NCBI GenBank assembly: GCA_013368325.1
Contig: JAACJK010000059.1
Coordinates: 248,001 to 312,000 of the forward strand
DNA from: Ephemerocybe angulata
Lineage: Eukaryota; Basidiomycota; Agaricomycetes; Agaricales; Psathyrellaceae
Length of the DNA: 64,000 nt
Reading direction: 5' to 3'
Shown: piece after piece, positions 31,754-43,860 of the stretch
Position numbering within the stretch: the first letter of the stretch is position 1
Layout: each line of letters starts with the position of its first letter
Made by a program: the position numbers and the translations under genes
The notes under the pieces: model-generated
Database searches by the model: none
Told to the model about the DNA's origin: nothing
What the model saw: the letters and a program-made list of their open reading frames with translations, nothing else

Positions 31754-34700
31754 AGCGGGTGCCCGTCCGTGCTGCCGCACGCGTACCCATCGCTATGTGT
31801 TCCACCTCCTCCTATGACTCCATCTCATCATGTACCATTAGTTCTATTCGTGAAATCGATCCTACTTCAGACCATTTCCGAGTACGAACAATGTTGAGAG
31901 GTCGCAACAGGAGCACTAGCTCAGCAGCCATGATAGATTGTGGGGCTACCGCCCTCTTTCTTGACCACCCCTTTGTCCTAAAGCATCACATCACAATCTT
32001 CCCACTCCGTCATCCTATCCTCCTTCGCAACATTGATGGCTCCCCAAATACCGCCGGGGACATCACCCACTTCGCACGTCTTCACCTCACGGTCGGACCC
32101 CATAACCGCTGGACGGACTTTCTTGTCACCGACCTAGGAGGCGAGAACATCATCCTGGGACTCCCCTGGCTTCGCCAGGTTAACCCAGAGATTGACTGGA
32201 CAAAGGGTATCGTGCGCATCAACCCCCGAGCCACCATCGAGGATGTTCCGGAGGACCCGAACCCGAGCCATGCTCTGGGGGAACCGTCCAACGGATCCAT
32301 CCTGGAAGAGATCTATGCCTCGAGCGCACCCCCAGACCCCATCGCATCCGTTCCAGAGCTCCTACCTTCACGCCGTCATCCCCGCGCCTCGGTAGAGGAG
32401 GTGCCGGAGGAAAGACATCCGTGTTTGGACTTAGGGAAACCCTCTGATGGAGCGATTCTGGAGGAGATCTACGCCTCTTGGCCCACGCTCCCCAGCTCTC
32501 CAACTCCTGAACCTGCCCCACCGTCGTCGCCCCCTCCTGTGGAAGAGAAGCCCGAAACCCCCTTCTGCCAAATCCGTGCTAACCGAACAACCCGACGCCG
32601 CTGGCTTCGAGCTGGCATCATCGAGCGCACGGATGAGGAACTGTGGTGTTCGGCTGGCTTCACCTACTCCCAGAAGATTGCTGAGGACGCGAAGAAAGGT
32701 AAACCGGAGAGAACCCTCGATGAGATCATCCCTGCCCACTACCGAGAACACGCTGCCGTCTTTTCTGAACAAGAATCCACTCGCCTGCCAAGCCACAAGG
32801 ATTGGGATCATGCCATCGAGCTCACGCCTGGTGCTCCAGCCAACATCCGCACCAAGATCTACCCCATGTCCCTGGATGAACAGGCTGTGCTCGATACGTT
32901 CCTCCAGGAGAACCTCGCCAAAGGATACATCCAACCCTCTAAGTCGCCCATCTCCTCCCCGGTCTTCTTCATCAAGAAGAAGGACGGAACACTCCGCTTC
33001 ATCCAGGACTATCGCCGTCTCAACGAGTATACCATCAAGAACCGGTACCCGCTCCCTCTTGTCGCTGACATCATCAGCCGTCTTCGAGGTGCCAAATACT
33101 TCACCAAGTTTGACGTCCGCTGGGGATACAACAACATCCGCATAAAGGAGGGAGATGAATGGAAAGCTGCGTTCGCTATAGCCGAGGCCTCTTCGAACCC
33201 AAAGTCATGTTTTTCGGTCTAACCAACTCACCTGCCACATTCCAGGGCCTCATGAACTTGATCTTCTCAGATCTGGTCACCTCCGGCAAAGTGGCGGTCT
33301 ACCTCGGCGACATCCTCATCTTCACCATGTACCTGGAAGAACACCGCCGCATCACCCACGAAGTCCTTCGTCGCCTGCGCCAGCATGACCTCTACCTACG
33401 TCCAGAGAAGTGTGAGTTCGAGAAGGAGGAGATTGAGTATCTGGGTATGGTTATCCGAGAGGGAGAGGTGAGCATGGACCCTGCTAAGGTCCAAGCCGTC
33501 CGTGGCTGGCCCGTACCACGCAATGTCCGCGAAGTTCGAGGATTCCTGGGCTTTGCCAACTTCTACCGCTGCTTCATCAAGGACTTCTCCAAAGTCGCCC
33601 GCCCCCTCCATGACCTCACTAAGAAGAACACCCCGTTCGAATGGACTGACGAGCGTCAGCAAGCCTTCGAAACCCTCCGTGACGCCTTCATCTCGGCCCC
33701 TGTCCTTGCCCTCTGGGATCCTGATCGCCCAACTCGCATCGAAGTCGACGCCTCTGGCTTTGCCACTGGAGGTGCTCTTCTTCAGCAAGCTGCTGACGGC
33801 GCTTGGCACCCTGTCGCCTTCCGATCAGCGTCTATGGACCCAGCTCAACGGAACTACGAGATCTATGACCGGGAGATGCTAGCCATCATCGAAGCCCTTA
33901 AGGATTGGCGCCCGTTCCTGGAAGGTCTCCCTGACACCTTCGGGATCGTAACCGATCATGCTAACCTGAAGTACTGGCGCACTGCTCAAGATCTGGCACG
34001 ACGACAGGCGAGATGGGCCCTGTACCTCTCTCGCTTCGACTTCCGTCTCGAACACCGCCCGGGTGCCGCTAACACCCAAGCTGACCCCTCTCGCGCATGC
34101 CCCACCATCACGTCTCGGACTCTGATGACAACACCCAGCGCACTGTCCTCCGCCCTGAACACTTCACCAAACTCGCGGCCGCTTCCCAGTTCACCAACCC
34201 CCTCGAAGACCGAATTCGTCGTGCGAGTGCACGCGAGTCTGTGGTCTTGGGAGGGCTAGAGAAACTGCGCAAGTTTGGACCCCAGAAACTCGTCAATGGG
34301 TTGACAGAGTGGACAGAGGAGAACGGGTTAGTACGGTTCAGAGGCAAGGTATACGTCCCAGCAGACGAGGAACTCTGGCGAGAGGTGGTAAAGCAGTGCC
34401 ACGACGACCCCACTTCAGGCCATCCCGGGAACCATGCAACCCTCGAACGGGTCGAGCGGTTGTACTGGTGGCCCACGATGCGCGCTTTTGTGAAGAAGTA
34501 CGTCGAAGGCTGCGACCTCTGTGCCCGACGCAAGCATGCCCAACACCCTCGTGCCCTCACCCAGCCCATGGACGTCCCTGAAGGCCCTTGGGAGGCTGTT
34601 GGAGTTGACCTCATCACACAGCTACCACCTGCCCACGGTTTTGACGCAGTCATCGTCTTCACCGACTTCTTCACCAAGCAGATCCACGCACTCCCCTGTT

Positions 34701-35668
34701 CCTCCACCATCTCGACTGAAGGAGTCGTCGACATCTACTACCGAGAGATCTTCCACCTCCATGGTTTGCCCCTTCGTTTCATCAGCGACCGAGGGCCCCA
34801 GTTCGCCTCCAACGTCATGCGCACCCTCCTCCAACGCCTCGGGATTGGATCCAACCTCACAACGGCATACCACCCTCAGGCCAACGGCCAGACTGAGCGC
34901 GCAAACCAGGAAGTCGAGAAGCACCTTCACTTCTATGTCAGTCGACGACAAGACGATTGGGACCAACACCTCCCCATGGCTGAGTTCGTCATCAACTTCC
35001 GCATCCACTCTGCTCATAATCGCTCCCCCTTCGAGGTTATCTATGGCTACTCCCCCCACTTCAACATTCCCATCGGCGCTACCACCGGGGTCCGCGGTGT
35101 CGACGAACGCATCCAGGACCTTCTAGACACCCGGAAAGACGTTGAAGCAGCCTTACGAATGGAGAAAGCCCACCAGAAGACAACCTTCGAAGCTGGGAAG
35201 CGGACAGCACACACCTTCGCTGTAGACGACTACGTCTGGCTCAGTGCCAAGAACATCAACATCAAGGTGCCCACTCGAAAGCTTGGGGACTTCCAGCTCG
35301 GCCCCTACAAGGTCATTGAGAAGGTCGGCGACCTTGACTACCGTCTCGCACTCCCTCAGTCTCTATCCCGCCTCCATCCTGTCTTCCACGTCGACAAGCT
35401 TAGTCCCTGAAAAGGGAACGACACCAACGGCATCCTACCTCCCCCACCAGAGCCTGTTGAACTCGAGGATGGGACAGAGTTTGAAGTCCAGGACGTGCTG
35501 GATAGTAGGGAGGTCAAGCGTGGACGAAAGCGCTGGGTTGAATACCTCATCAGCTGGAAGGGCTACAATGACAGCGAGAACTCTTGGGAACCCCTCGCCA
35601 ACCTTGGGAACGCAGCTGAAGCCGTTGCGGAGTTCCACCTTCGACACCCCACGGCACCCCGACCATAG
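31744..35668 (+). pseudogene. LTR2 Pol: protease, RT, RNase H, integrase, chromodomain (inactivated)
   Basis: Protease D-C-G-A-T (about 31940), RT, RNase H (V-D-A-S-G-F-A-T-G), integrase (H-P-G-N-H and C-D-L-C zinc site; D,D-E in G-V-D-L-I, I-S-D-R-G-P-Q-F and T-E-R-A-N-Q) and a C-terminal chromodomain ([11 protein letters not shown]). Lesions: a frame change near 33178-33190; the RT motif reads Y-L-G-D (GGC at 33306-33308) instead of Y-L-D-D; a 1-nt loss near 34086-34096 at the RNase H/integrase border; TGA at 35408-35410 before the chromodomain, probably from TGG. The copy cannot make an active polymerase. Confidence 0.9.
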
Positions 35669-35702
35669 TCATCGAGGATGATGAGTTCTAGGAGGGGGGT
35701 AA

Positions 35703-36271
35703 TGTTGTGAACACCGGTCAGCCTACCTATTTTCTCTTCTTTTCCTTTCATTTCTTCCTTTACTATTCATTCGTGCGCATTCCTGCACACTCTTACACAC
35801 CTTTGCACACCCTTGCACACCTTCGCACACCTTTGCACACCTTCACCCTGCCTTCGCTCTTCTGAGCCTTCCCCTCACTTCATGCACAGCACGTTCGTGC
35901 TTCTTATTCTCGTGCACAGCACGTTCACACCTTGTTCACACCTTTGTTCTCAGGCGCACTGCCCGCGCACTGCCTTTAGTCATATCGACTCATATGGACT
36001 CTATTGTTCTTTGGATCATTCTATTGTTCTATTTTCGTTCGAGATCATCTGGACACATATATACTCGTAGCTACTCGTTCATTATTCCCCAGTTGATCTC
36101 TTTGACTATACAGGTACATAGTCGCTTTGCTCCTATTCCCTGTATCCTATTTACCTTTGACTATACAGCTCTTGTATCTGGATCGCTGCTCGTCGCTCGT
36201 CCGACCTCTGCTCCTCTGCTCTCTGCTCTCTGCTCGTCGCTCGTCCGACATCAGCCGGCGTCTTCGCCACA
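35703..36271 (+). repeat. LTR2 3' LTR
   Basis: 569 bp, TGTTGTGAAC...CGCCACA, followed by target copy GCTAT. Confidence 0.95.
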
Positions 36272-36589
36272 GCTATGGGGTACAGTAGCTGTCTATGGTA
36301 CACTACTTGTAGTCTTCAGCTCCTTCTGCAAATGTAGCAGATGTGAGGCCACCCGCACGGTCCAGGAGGGCTATTTTGCCGTCTCACTTTGCCTGCGCGA
36401 CGAGATTCTTGACTGTGGTGATGTCGACAATCTCAATGCCCCGGAGGTTCTTGTACATATATATGTCGAGGTTGGATGGATATTGAGCTGGAGAGTCGCA
36501 CTCGGCAATTGCTGCGAATGCAACATGCGTAACTTTGTTGATGTTGATGTCTGGTGCGAGGACTTCGCACTCCCCCATAATTCCCACAG

Positions 36590-36960
36590 GACTCCAGGTA
36601 GACTTCCGCCGGAAGTCCGGTGGACTTGCTGGACTTCCGGTGGACTTCCTGGACTTTTGCTGGACTTTTTGTCCGGTAAGGGGGTGAAAGTGCCCTGAAC
36701 CGGAGTCCAGCAGAGTCCGGCAGGGTCCAGTACAGTCCAGTAGGAGTCCAGTGGGACTCCAGTACCTGCCAAAGCAGAGTCCGGCAGGTGTCCGGTCCAA
36801 CTGGAGTCCTGCCGGTCCAATGGACTGTCCAGCTAGACTCCGGGAGCAACCAGACAGTCCGATAGAAGTCCAGCTGGACTATTTGCAGGCCAACTGGACG
36901 TCCAGTAGGAGTCTGGTAGGTCAACTGGATGTCCAGCAGGAGTCCGGTAGGTCACTACAA
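36590..36960. repeat. KDZ left subterminal repeat zone
   Basis: GGAGTCCAG, TCCGG and CTGGAC words repeat every 10-20 bp in both orientations. This is likely the binding zone of the transposase; inference from DNA transposons with similar ends. Confidence 0.6.
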
Positions 36961-37006
36961 GTCTCATTACAGCACTGAATAGAATAAAGACTGTTCTTAC
37001 TAATTA

Positions 37007-37091
37007 AAAAAAAAAAAAAGGCCACACCGGGATTTGAACACTGAGCCTCAGCATAGGAGGTAGGCGCATAAACCAACTGCGCCATATTGCA
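37007..37091 (-). ncRNA. tRNA-like sequence with T13 terminator
   Basis: Read on minus: an A-box-like TGGCGCAGTTGGTTTATGCG with a GCGC/GCGC D-stem, a B-box-like GTTCAAATCCC, then GGTGTGGCC and a run of 13 T. The acceptor and T stems do not pair, so it is not a working tRNA. It is probably a tRNA-derived (SINE-like) Pol III unit or a pseudo-tRNA. Confidence 0.4.
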
Positions 37092-37164
37092 ATTAGAAAA
37101 TATATATTATTTCTACATTATATACCCTAGTCCGATAAACCCGGGGTGCCAAAAATGGCGGGCC

Positions 37165-37260
37165 ACTTTGGCAAAACTCCGTTGGTGGGGATTGAACTGA
37201 GGACCTCTTGCCTATCGGAGGAGAGGCCTGCCAACCGTTACACCACGGCGGCGTTGAATA
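37165..37260 (-). ncRNA. Second tRNA-like sequence
   Basis: Read on minus: TGGTGTAACGGTTGGCA resembles an A box, AGTTCAATCCC a B box. Stems are imperfect. Same strand and about 90 bp upstream of the first; both sit between the KDZ left end and the accessory gene. Confidence 0.35.
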
Positions 37261-37443
37261 TGCAAGCCGGAAGGTCAACCATATCAGCGCACGGGCCTCA
37301 AAATATCACGCGGGCGAAATCCGCGTGACCGCTTAGTCATCCGGCCACGCGGATGTTCGGCTGTGCTGCCCTCTGCCCACATCCCCACCACCACTATACA
37401 CCACGCTCGACGACGAACACCGCGACAACGACCACCGCCCGAC

Positions 37444-40400
37444 ATGCCCCCCAGGACGCGCAACAACCGACGATCCCCGACCCCGCCGACCACGCGCAAG
37501 AGGGCGGCGACTGCCACGTCACCGCCCAAGTCCCGCAACACCAAACGCTCCCGTGCAGGCACGGGAGCGAAAGAAACCGATTCCACGACCACCGCTGGCA
37601 AGAGCGGTGGCCGTGGTGCATCCAACCCGTCCGAAAGGAACGACGAGGATAACCCGGCATCCGCCGGCCCCCGCCGAAGCTCTCGCAACGCCAGGCGGAC
37701 TGCGGCGGACGAGGAGGAGGACGAGGACGAGGACGAGGAGGATGAGGGAGGGGATAGCGACGACGGAGAAGACGGGGGAGAAGGGGAGAACGACGAGGAG
37801 GATGGGGAGGAGCCCGGCAAGCGCGCTTTACGCGCGAGGTGCGTATTTTTTTCGTTTTCTTTCGTTTTCTTTCGTTTTTCTTTCTTTCTTCTTCGTTTGG
37901 GCGGGCATAGTCTTGCCCGCCCCTCGTCCGCCCGCTCGTTGTGCCCGAGCGCCCGCCACGTCACGCGTGCCCGCTCGTCGTGCCCGCTCGTCGTGCCCGC
38001 TCGTCGTGCCCGCCCGCCCGCCATGTCGTGCCCGCCCGCCCGCCACGTCACCCCGCCACGTCGTGCCCGCTCGCCGCCTGCCCGCTCGCCACGTCAGGCC
38101 CGCTCGCCACGTCAGGCCCGCTGGCCATGTCGTGCCCGCTCGCCGCCACGCCCGCTCGCTCGTCGTATCCGCCTGCCGCCACGCCCTCACGCACAAGGGC
38201 CACCGGCGCAGCACACCCACCAGCCCCTATCCCCCTTTTGCTGCGGGAACTCTCCCGCGCAGGGGGACGGGGATTTGGTGGAGTGCTTGTCTGCTGCCCG
38301 CACGCCTTGCTCGTCGCAGCAGGCGTCGTGCTCGCCTCGCGCAGCGCGTTCGCACGGCGGGCGTTGCTATGCGGCGGGGGAGTTTGGCAACGCGCTCGCC
38401 GACGATGCGAGGCTGCTCGCTTCGGCGACATTGGATGGGCCCACCATGCCCGCCCACTGGACCTGCCCACTCACGCGACGGTGGCCGCCGCTCGCTTCGT
38501 GGGTAGAGAGGTGGCGACGCGGCAAATCGCCCGCCCCTTCAGCGATGGCGCGACGGCTTCGGGGAGTGGGGCCCAGGGCGTTGCGGTGATTCGCGCGCCC
38601 ACCCTTTCGCTCGCTCGCTCGCTTCGTGGCTAGAGCGGCGGCGATGCTTCGGGAAGGCGCGATGGCTTCGGGGAGTGGGGCCCAGGGTGACGCGGTGATT
38701 CGCGCGCCCGGCTTTTCGCTCGCTTGGTCGACCACGGGCATTGCGGTGTTTTGCGCGACTGCCCGTCCACTCTACCCCTTTTTTTGGCTTTTATTTTTGT
38801 TCTTCATCTTTCTAACTCTTTCCTCCAGGAATCCCGGTAAAGACCGTTCCAAACCCATTCGCCGCAGCACTAGGGTTCAGAAGGAATCGCCAGAGGATTC
38901 CTCTGATGATGAGGATGACTTCGGCGGTCTGGAGGAGGCTGCCCTCATGCAGGTAGGAGACGGTAAGGGCTCGGGACGAGCAAGGTACGTATTTGTCCTT
39001 CTGCCCCCATCCATGTCTAATGATGTTTGTCTGTAGAGGCCCCAAGGGTGGAAAAGGCTCGAAGGCCATGGCGTCCAGCTCTTTCAAAGTTGGGCCCCCC
39101 AACGCGAAGGCAAAGCAGGCTCCCAAGGCGTCTGGAACTGGCAAACGGTATGTATCTTTCATCTTTCTCTCTTCTTTGCTGTCCTTGTCTATGTTGGCTG
39201 CCATCGGCACGTCCTTTGCTGAACCCAAACCCGGGATCGCTAGCGTGTTGATGCACGCCCTTTGCTGAACCCATACCCGGGATCGCTAGCGTGTCGTCGT
39301 GGACTTGGATATATTTCTGACGTTGAGCTGATTTTTTTTTTTTTCCTTAGTGCTGAAGATAAGCTTGCGAAGATGGGTACTTCTATTGCACCGCCAGCTC
39401 GTCCTACCGCTACTAGCTCTACCTCTGGCTCTCTCGCTGCTGCACGCACTCGGCGCAGCGCAGCTGAGATCGATGTTTCTGAAGGGACGACTGAGGAGGG
39501 CTCAGGCTCGTCTTCGGAGAGGAGGGCCGGGACGGAGCTAGAGGACGATGCTAAAGTTGAGATGGAGGAGAAGATGGATGTCGAGACGGTGGGGAGGATC
39601 AAGGAAGAGGAGGAGGAGGAGGAGGAGGTGGAAATTGAGATCGATGAGCAGGACGATGGGGGAAAGGTGAGGTCTTTAACTTTAGACGTTGATTGATATC
39701 TTACCCACTACGTAGGGGAAGAAGCCGATGAAGGATCATGCTCGGAGTGTCAGCGTTTTGTCCAAGAAAGAGGGTAAGTCTCAATCTTTTATTATTGCAA
39801 CGTGTATTGATCGAGGCTATAGATGTTCATATGCAGTCTCCCAGCCCTCCTCCCGAGCCTGCTCATGGATCGTCCCGCAGCACAGGTGGCATCCTCAGGG
39901 GTAATCGAGGTGTTCTTAACCATGCTGATGCTGGTGAGATAGCCGCTGAAGCGAGACTTCCTATCAAGGGACTTGTGCACCTTTACGTTTCGGGCGACCC
40001 ACCTAACACCATCACCACATCCATGCAACCTACCATGACTGTCAAGGTCGACGTATATGAGACGTTTGGTAGCCTCCTCCCTGTCTTAGCCCGCAAGTAT
40101 AGCCATGTTCAAGGTATGTTTCCTTTCTATTGATGAGTGTGTATGCATTAAAGCTTTTTTGCAGATGCGAAGAGCGTGGCTGGCTTCGAGCAAAGCATTT
40201 ATACCTGGGACCCAGAGCTCCACAGTTGGACTGCTCAGGGCACTTTCGCTGCTGCTCTTGAAGCCTCTGAGCTTGTTGAGTGGACCGTCAACAACAATGT
40301 AGCAATTCTTTGCATGCTTCTTGTAAGTCATCACGCATTTCTGTATGACTTGTAACTAATCTCTCTCTCAGTCCGACTTCGCTCCTGGGTCCGACCATGA

Positions 40401-41055
40401 CCGTTCTGCCTCTCGATCTGTCTCTCGTTCTGTCTCTCGCTCTGTCTCTGCTCCACTCTATGCCCGTGGCCTTTCTGTCGCCTCTACCACTGGATCTCGC
40501 CCTGAGACACCCTCCTCTATCCCTACCGACTCTGCTCAGGGCACCATGTCATCCCAGACTGATCAGCTCATCACCCTTCTTGATATCCCTCGCTCTCCAG
40601 CCTATCTCACCGATCACTCCCGAGCCAACGATATCCGCCTTGCCTTTGAGCGCTATGAAGAGATGAATGCTGCGATCACGAGGTGGAACTTGATGGTATC
40701 GGAGGGAACATGGCCGAAGGACTTCCGCATTCAGAAGGTCGATATTCAGAGGGTGTTCTTCCAGAAGTCTACAATGCACTCCTACTCGACCCCTTTCACC
40801 AATCTCGCGTCTATGGTTTCACAGCATACTCCTCACTCCGCTTATGTCAACATGCAGCTTTGGCTTCGCAGGGACACTGCTGCACCATCCGATCGGGACG
40901 TATGGGGTTCGAGGACCAAGGCTCCAAATGCGATGTATGGCTTAGGGGATTTTGATGGGTGGCTGAAGGATACGGCTCGTCAGGTGCAGGAAGAAGCAGA
41001 GGTGTTGGCGAAGAAGAACAAGAAGAAGAAGAAGAAGGCGTCTGCAGCTGTGTGA
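37444..41055 (+). CDS. KDZ-borne accessory protein, 722 aa, unknown function
   Basis: Eight exons: 37444-37838, 38829-38984, 39037-39147, 39351-39666, 39716-39773, 39823-40113, 40165-40322, 40372-41055; 2,169 nt in one frame. The N-terminus is very basic with R-R-S/R-S-T-R patches, then a D/E-only tract (about 37700-37810); a second R-R-S-T-R and acidic pair follow in exons 2-4, like a chromatin or DNA-binding tail. The C-terminal 350 residues look folded (L-V-H-L-Y-V-S-G, W-T-V-N-N-N, S-R-S-V-S-R repeats, then T-D-Q-L-I-T-L-L-D). It ends in a lysine run (K-N-K-K-K-K-K-K). Intron 1 is 990 nt and GC-rich. No domain recognised. Its place between KDZ termini, beside the transposase, suggests a role in transposition or in protecting the element. 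Confidence 0.75.
37839..38828 (+). repeat. Long GC-rich intron with internal repeats
   Basis: Intron 1 of the accessory gene. It holds a T-rich start (TTTCTTTCG repeats), a CGCTCGTCGTGCCC-type repeat array (about 37940-38170) and a duplicated unit of about 60 bp (GGCTTCGGGGAGTGGGGCCC at about 38548 and 38667). Confidence 0.5.
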
Positions 41056-41131
41056 GTTTGAATGTATACTGCTTCGCTTATATTTATGTGTCTCTAAACT
41101 CCTATGGAACTATGCTTTATTTAGTCTCGTA

Positions 41132-43313
41132 ATGTCAATGCTGGTTCATTTGATCTCAGTGCTCTGCTCGCCTACCCTCGCGTTGGCTCTTGTCATCCTG
41201 GCTTTGGCCTCTCCTGCCCTTGCTGCTCCCCCTACCCTTCCATTCCCTAACATCACCTTTAAAGTCTTCTCGGATTGTATCCAGGAGCAATTCGCTTCCG
41301 ACATCTCGCTGTCCACCGTTCTTGTCCTCCTTTACAGTTTGACGGAAAACCCAGAGTTCCTCAACTTACATGGACGGCAGCAGCAAGCAAAGGTTGCGGG
41401 AGAGCATGGGAGAACCATCACTACCTGGATGGCCATGTTCTCCAGGCTGATGTTGGGTGTGCGCCTTCGAGCTGATCGCAGAGAGCTATTCAAGCCTGCA
41501 GATAGTGTGGTGCTGGAAGAGCATGTGGAGCATACAGTGCCTGCTGTGAATGCTTTATCGTTGAAGCTGGATCAAATGGTGTCTGTTTTGCGGCTAAACA
41601 TGTACAAGCCATCTGGAAGCATCTACCACCGTCGCAAGCCCATCTCGTACAAGGCGATCGAACCTCTCCACCTCCTCTGCCCTCAGTCCTATCAGTGCGA
41701 AATCACCTCATGCTCTGCACGTGCTCTCTCCCAGGAGCGGCCATACCGTGACGTCACCAAGGTCACAGTGCTGAAAGGCTCTGACATCCGCACCTTTGGC
41801 TTTGTCTTGACTGGGAAGTGTGATGGTTGCGAAACCACATATCATGCTGACCATGATCGAGTCAAGAATGAGGAAACCGATGAGTATGATCGCAGGCATC
41901 TTAATGGTGCCCGCTATCTGAAAATTGGTCGAGAGCTCTGGGCAGATCGCACATTCTCCAACTCCATCCTCTGTGCGACATATAGCTTCCATTCGTCCAC
42001 ATCTGCATTCATGGACTTCTGGAACGAGAGTGTTGGCCGTGGTGCTGGGGTCAAGATATCTCATCGCCAAGTCTGGCATGCCTATATCTTGGAGAGTTTG
42101 CGCATGATAGCAGGGGATCAAGGTGTTGACCTGGTGCTGCCTGACCACTACAACATCGACCAGATTACGGCTGCTGCTTATGACCATCTTGGTGCTGATG
42201 GCGTAATCAAGGCAGCAGAAGGGCATGCATGTGATGAGTGCTCGCATCCTCAGCGGTTTGGCCCAAACGAGCAGGGACAGGATGCCCAGGACTTTGCACG
42301 TGTCAATATGTGTGTGGTGGATGGTATTGTGATGTCTCCAACAGTAAGCTTTAGTTATCATTTCCGAACTGTGCACTAATAATGTGTTTATTTATTAGCA
42401 TTGTGCCGTTGAAGGGTGTATTGCTGCTCTTGCGCATGCCCGGGGTGGTTCTTATTGTGAGGACCACTTCCGCTTGTATGGGCATCGATGCCATGTGCGA
42501 GGCTGCAATGCAAACTGTGTTGCTAGCACTAAGGCATGCCAAGAGCATCAAGCTGACTGGCAGGAGTACCAAGAGACTCATAGTCGGTCACACCTTGCAG
42601 GCATCCGACGCATGGTATCTCGACCCAGCGAGCAGCTCCCTTGGCAGGACCAGCGTCAAAATCGACAAGTTCAGGCTCATGATGAGCCTGCACTTGAAGA
42701 TGCTGATGTTGCACGCAAGCATGACTTTGGACCATCCAAGTTTTACTGCACCGAGACGGCTTGCTATCCTTGTGGGGTGGTTATTGGTTGGGCACTATTC
42801 GATAAGTCTGAATCTCCTACCAAGATTCTCAAGTTCCTTCAGCACATCTTTCCTACCCCCGAGTCCAAGCCCAGCTACATCTGCATTGACAAAGGTTGCC
42901 AGGTTTTCAGAACTGCTATCACTAATGGCAGTTTTGAACGACTTTGGTCCAACTCTAGGTTTATTGTCGACACCTACCACTACAACAACCACAAGCGCTC
43001 CGACGAGCTGTGCCAAACTTGGTGCAACCCTACTCCTATGGATGGCAGCAACCCCAACCTTGTCATTCAGGAACTTGACCGTGCAGGAGTTCTCCAGTGG
43101 AAGCGCGCGTTCAATACACAGGCATCTGAGCAGCTTAATTCATGGATTGCTGGTTACGAGCAGATTTTAAAGCGCATGACTGTTTCTAACTTTTATTGGT
43201 TTTTACATTCCGTTTTATACCTTCATACGAAACGTATTCTTCAGAAGCAGGCTGATCGTCAGATAGGACTTGTTATTGCAGATCTTGGTGTTGATGTAGA
43301 TGATACCTTGTAA
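41132..43313 (+). CDS. KDZ-associated transposase with CxC5/CxC6 cysteine clusters
   Basis: Exons 41132-42343 and 42399-43313 (intron 55 nt), 708 aa. The first hundred residues match the usual start of this fungal family (F-S-D-C-I-Q-E-Q-F, L-Y-S-L-T-E-N-P-E-F). A first cysteine cluster (C-D-G-C-E-T-T-Y-H, near 41820) fits CxC5; a second in exon 2 (H-C-A-V-E-G-C-I-A-A-L, C-E-D-H-F, C-H-V-R-G-C-N-A-N-C) fits CxC6. The catalytic-like half contains Y-I-C-I-D-K-G-C and F-I-V-D-T-Y-H-Y, with acidic residues in RNase-H-fold positions, and C-N-P-T-P-M-D-G. KDZ transposases mobilise DNA elements and are expanded in basidiomycetes. No stop or frame lesion. Confidence 0.8.
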
Positions 43314-43429
43314 ATTTCCTCTTCTATGTTCTTATTATCTTTCTTGTTTTTCCAAGCTCTCGCTAGCCTTATGTTGTTATAATATTTATATTTTCAGTTT
43401 TTTCAAGTATTAGTACTGCTGAGAGAAAT

Positions 43430-43860
43430 TCAAACACAAGTCCAGCAGATGTCCAGCATGGAGTCCACCAGGAGTCCATCAAGGAGTCTATCAGGAGTCC
43501 ATCATGGAGTCCATCAGGAGTCCGACAGAGTCCACCAGGAGTCCAACAGAAAATCATTATACATGTAAATCATTGCAATAAGCAGTAAATTATAAAAGTC
43601 CCATAGGAGTCCAGCTAGACTCCAACTGGACTTGAACTGGACTTTCAAGTTTCAACCGGACTCAACCGGACTCAACCGGACTTTACCGGACAAGCTGGAC
43701 TTCTGTTGGACTTCTATTGGACTCCTGTTGGACTTCCATTGGACTTCCGGTAGACTTCCAATAGACTTCCAATAGAAATGCACCTTTTATGGTAAGTCCG
43801 GCAGAAGTCCATTGGAAGTCCACCGGAAGTCCAACGGACAAGCCGGAGTCCTACAGGACT
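43430..43860. repeat. KDZ right subterminal repeat zone
   Basis: Repeats of GGAGTCCA(T/G)CA and its complements, GACTTC(C/T)GTTGGACT-type words, inverted relative to the left zone. Confidence 0.6.

Larger units (their letters stand above)
29444..36271 (+). mobile_element. Ty3/Gypsy chromovirus-type LTR retrotransposon LTR2
   Basis: 6,828 bp, LTRs 570 and 569 bp, TGT...ACA ends, flanked by a perfect 5-bp duplication GCTAT (29439-29443, 36272-36276). A purine run AGGAGGGGGG precedes the 3' LTR (about 35690). The LTRs differ at about ten positions, so it is older than LTR1. The integrase is followed by a chromodomain, which marks the chromovirus lineage. It lies in the 3' flank of the Tnp2 gene. 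Confidence 0.95.

Noticed and set aside
37007..37260. Functional tRNA genes
   Set aside because: Acceptor and T stems do not pair, so only tRNA-like is claimed.
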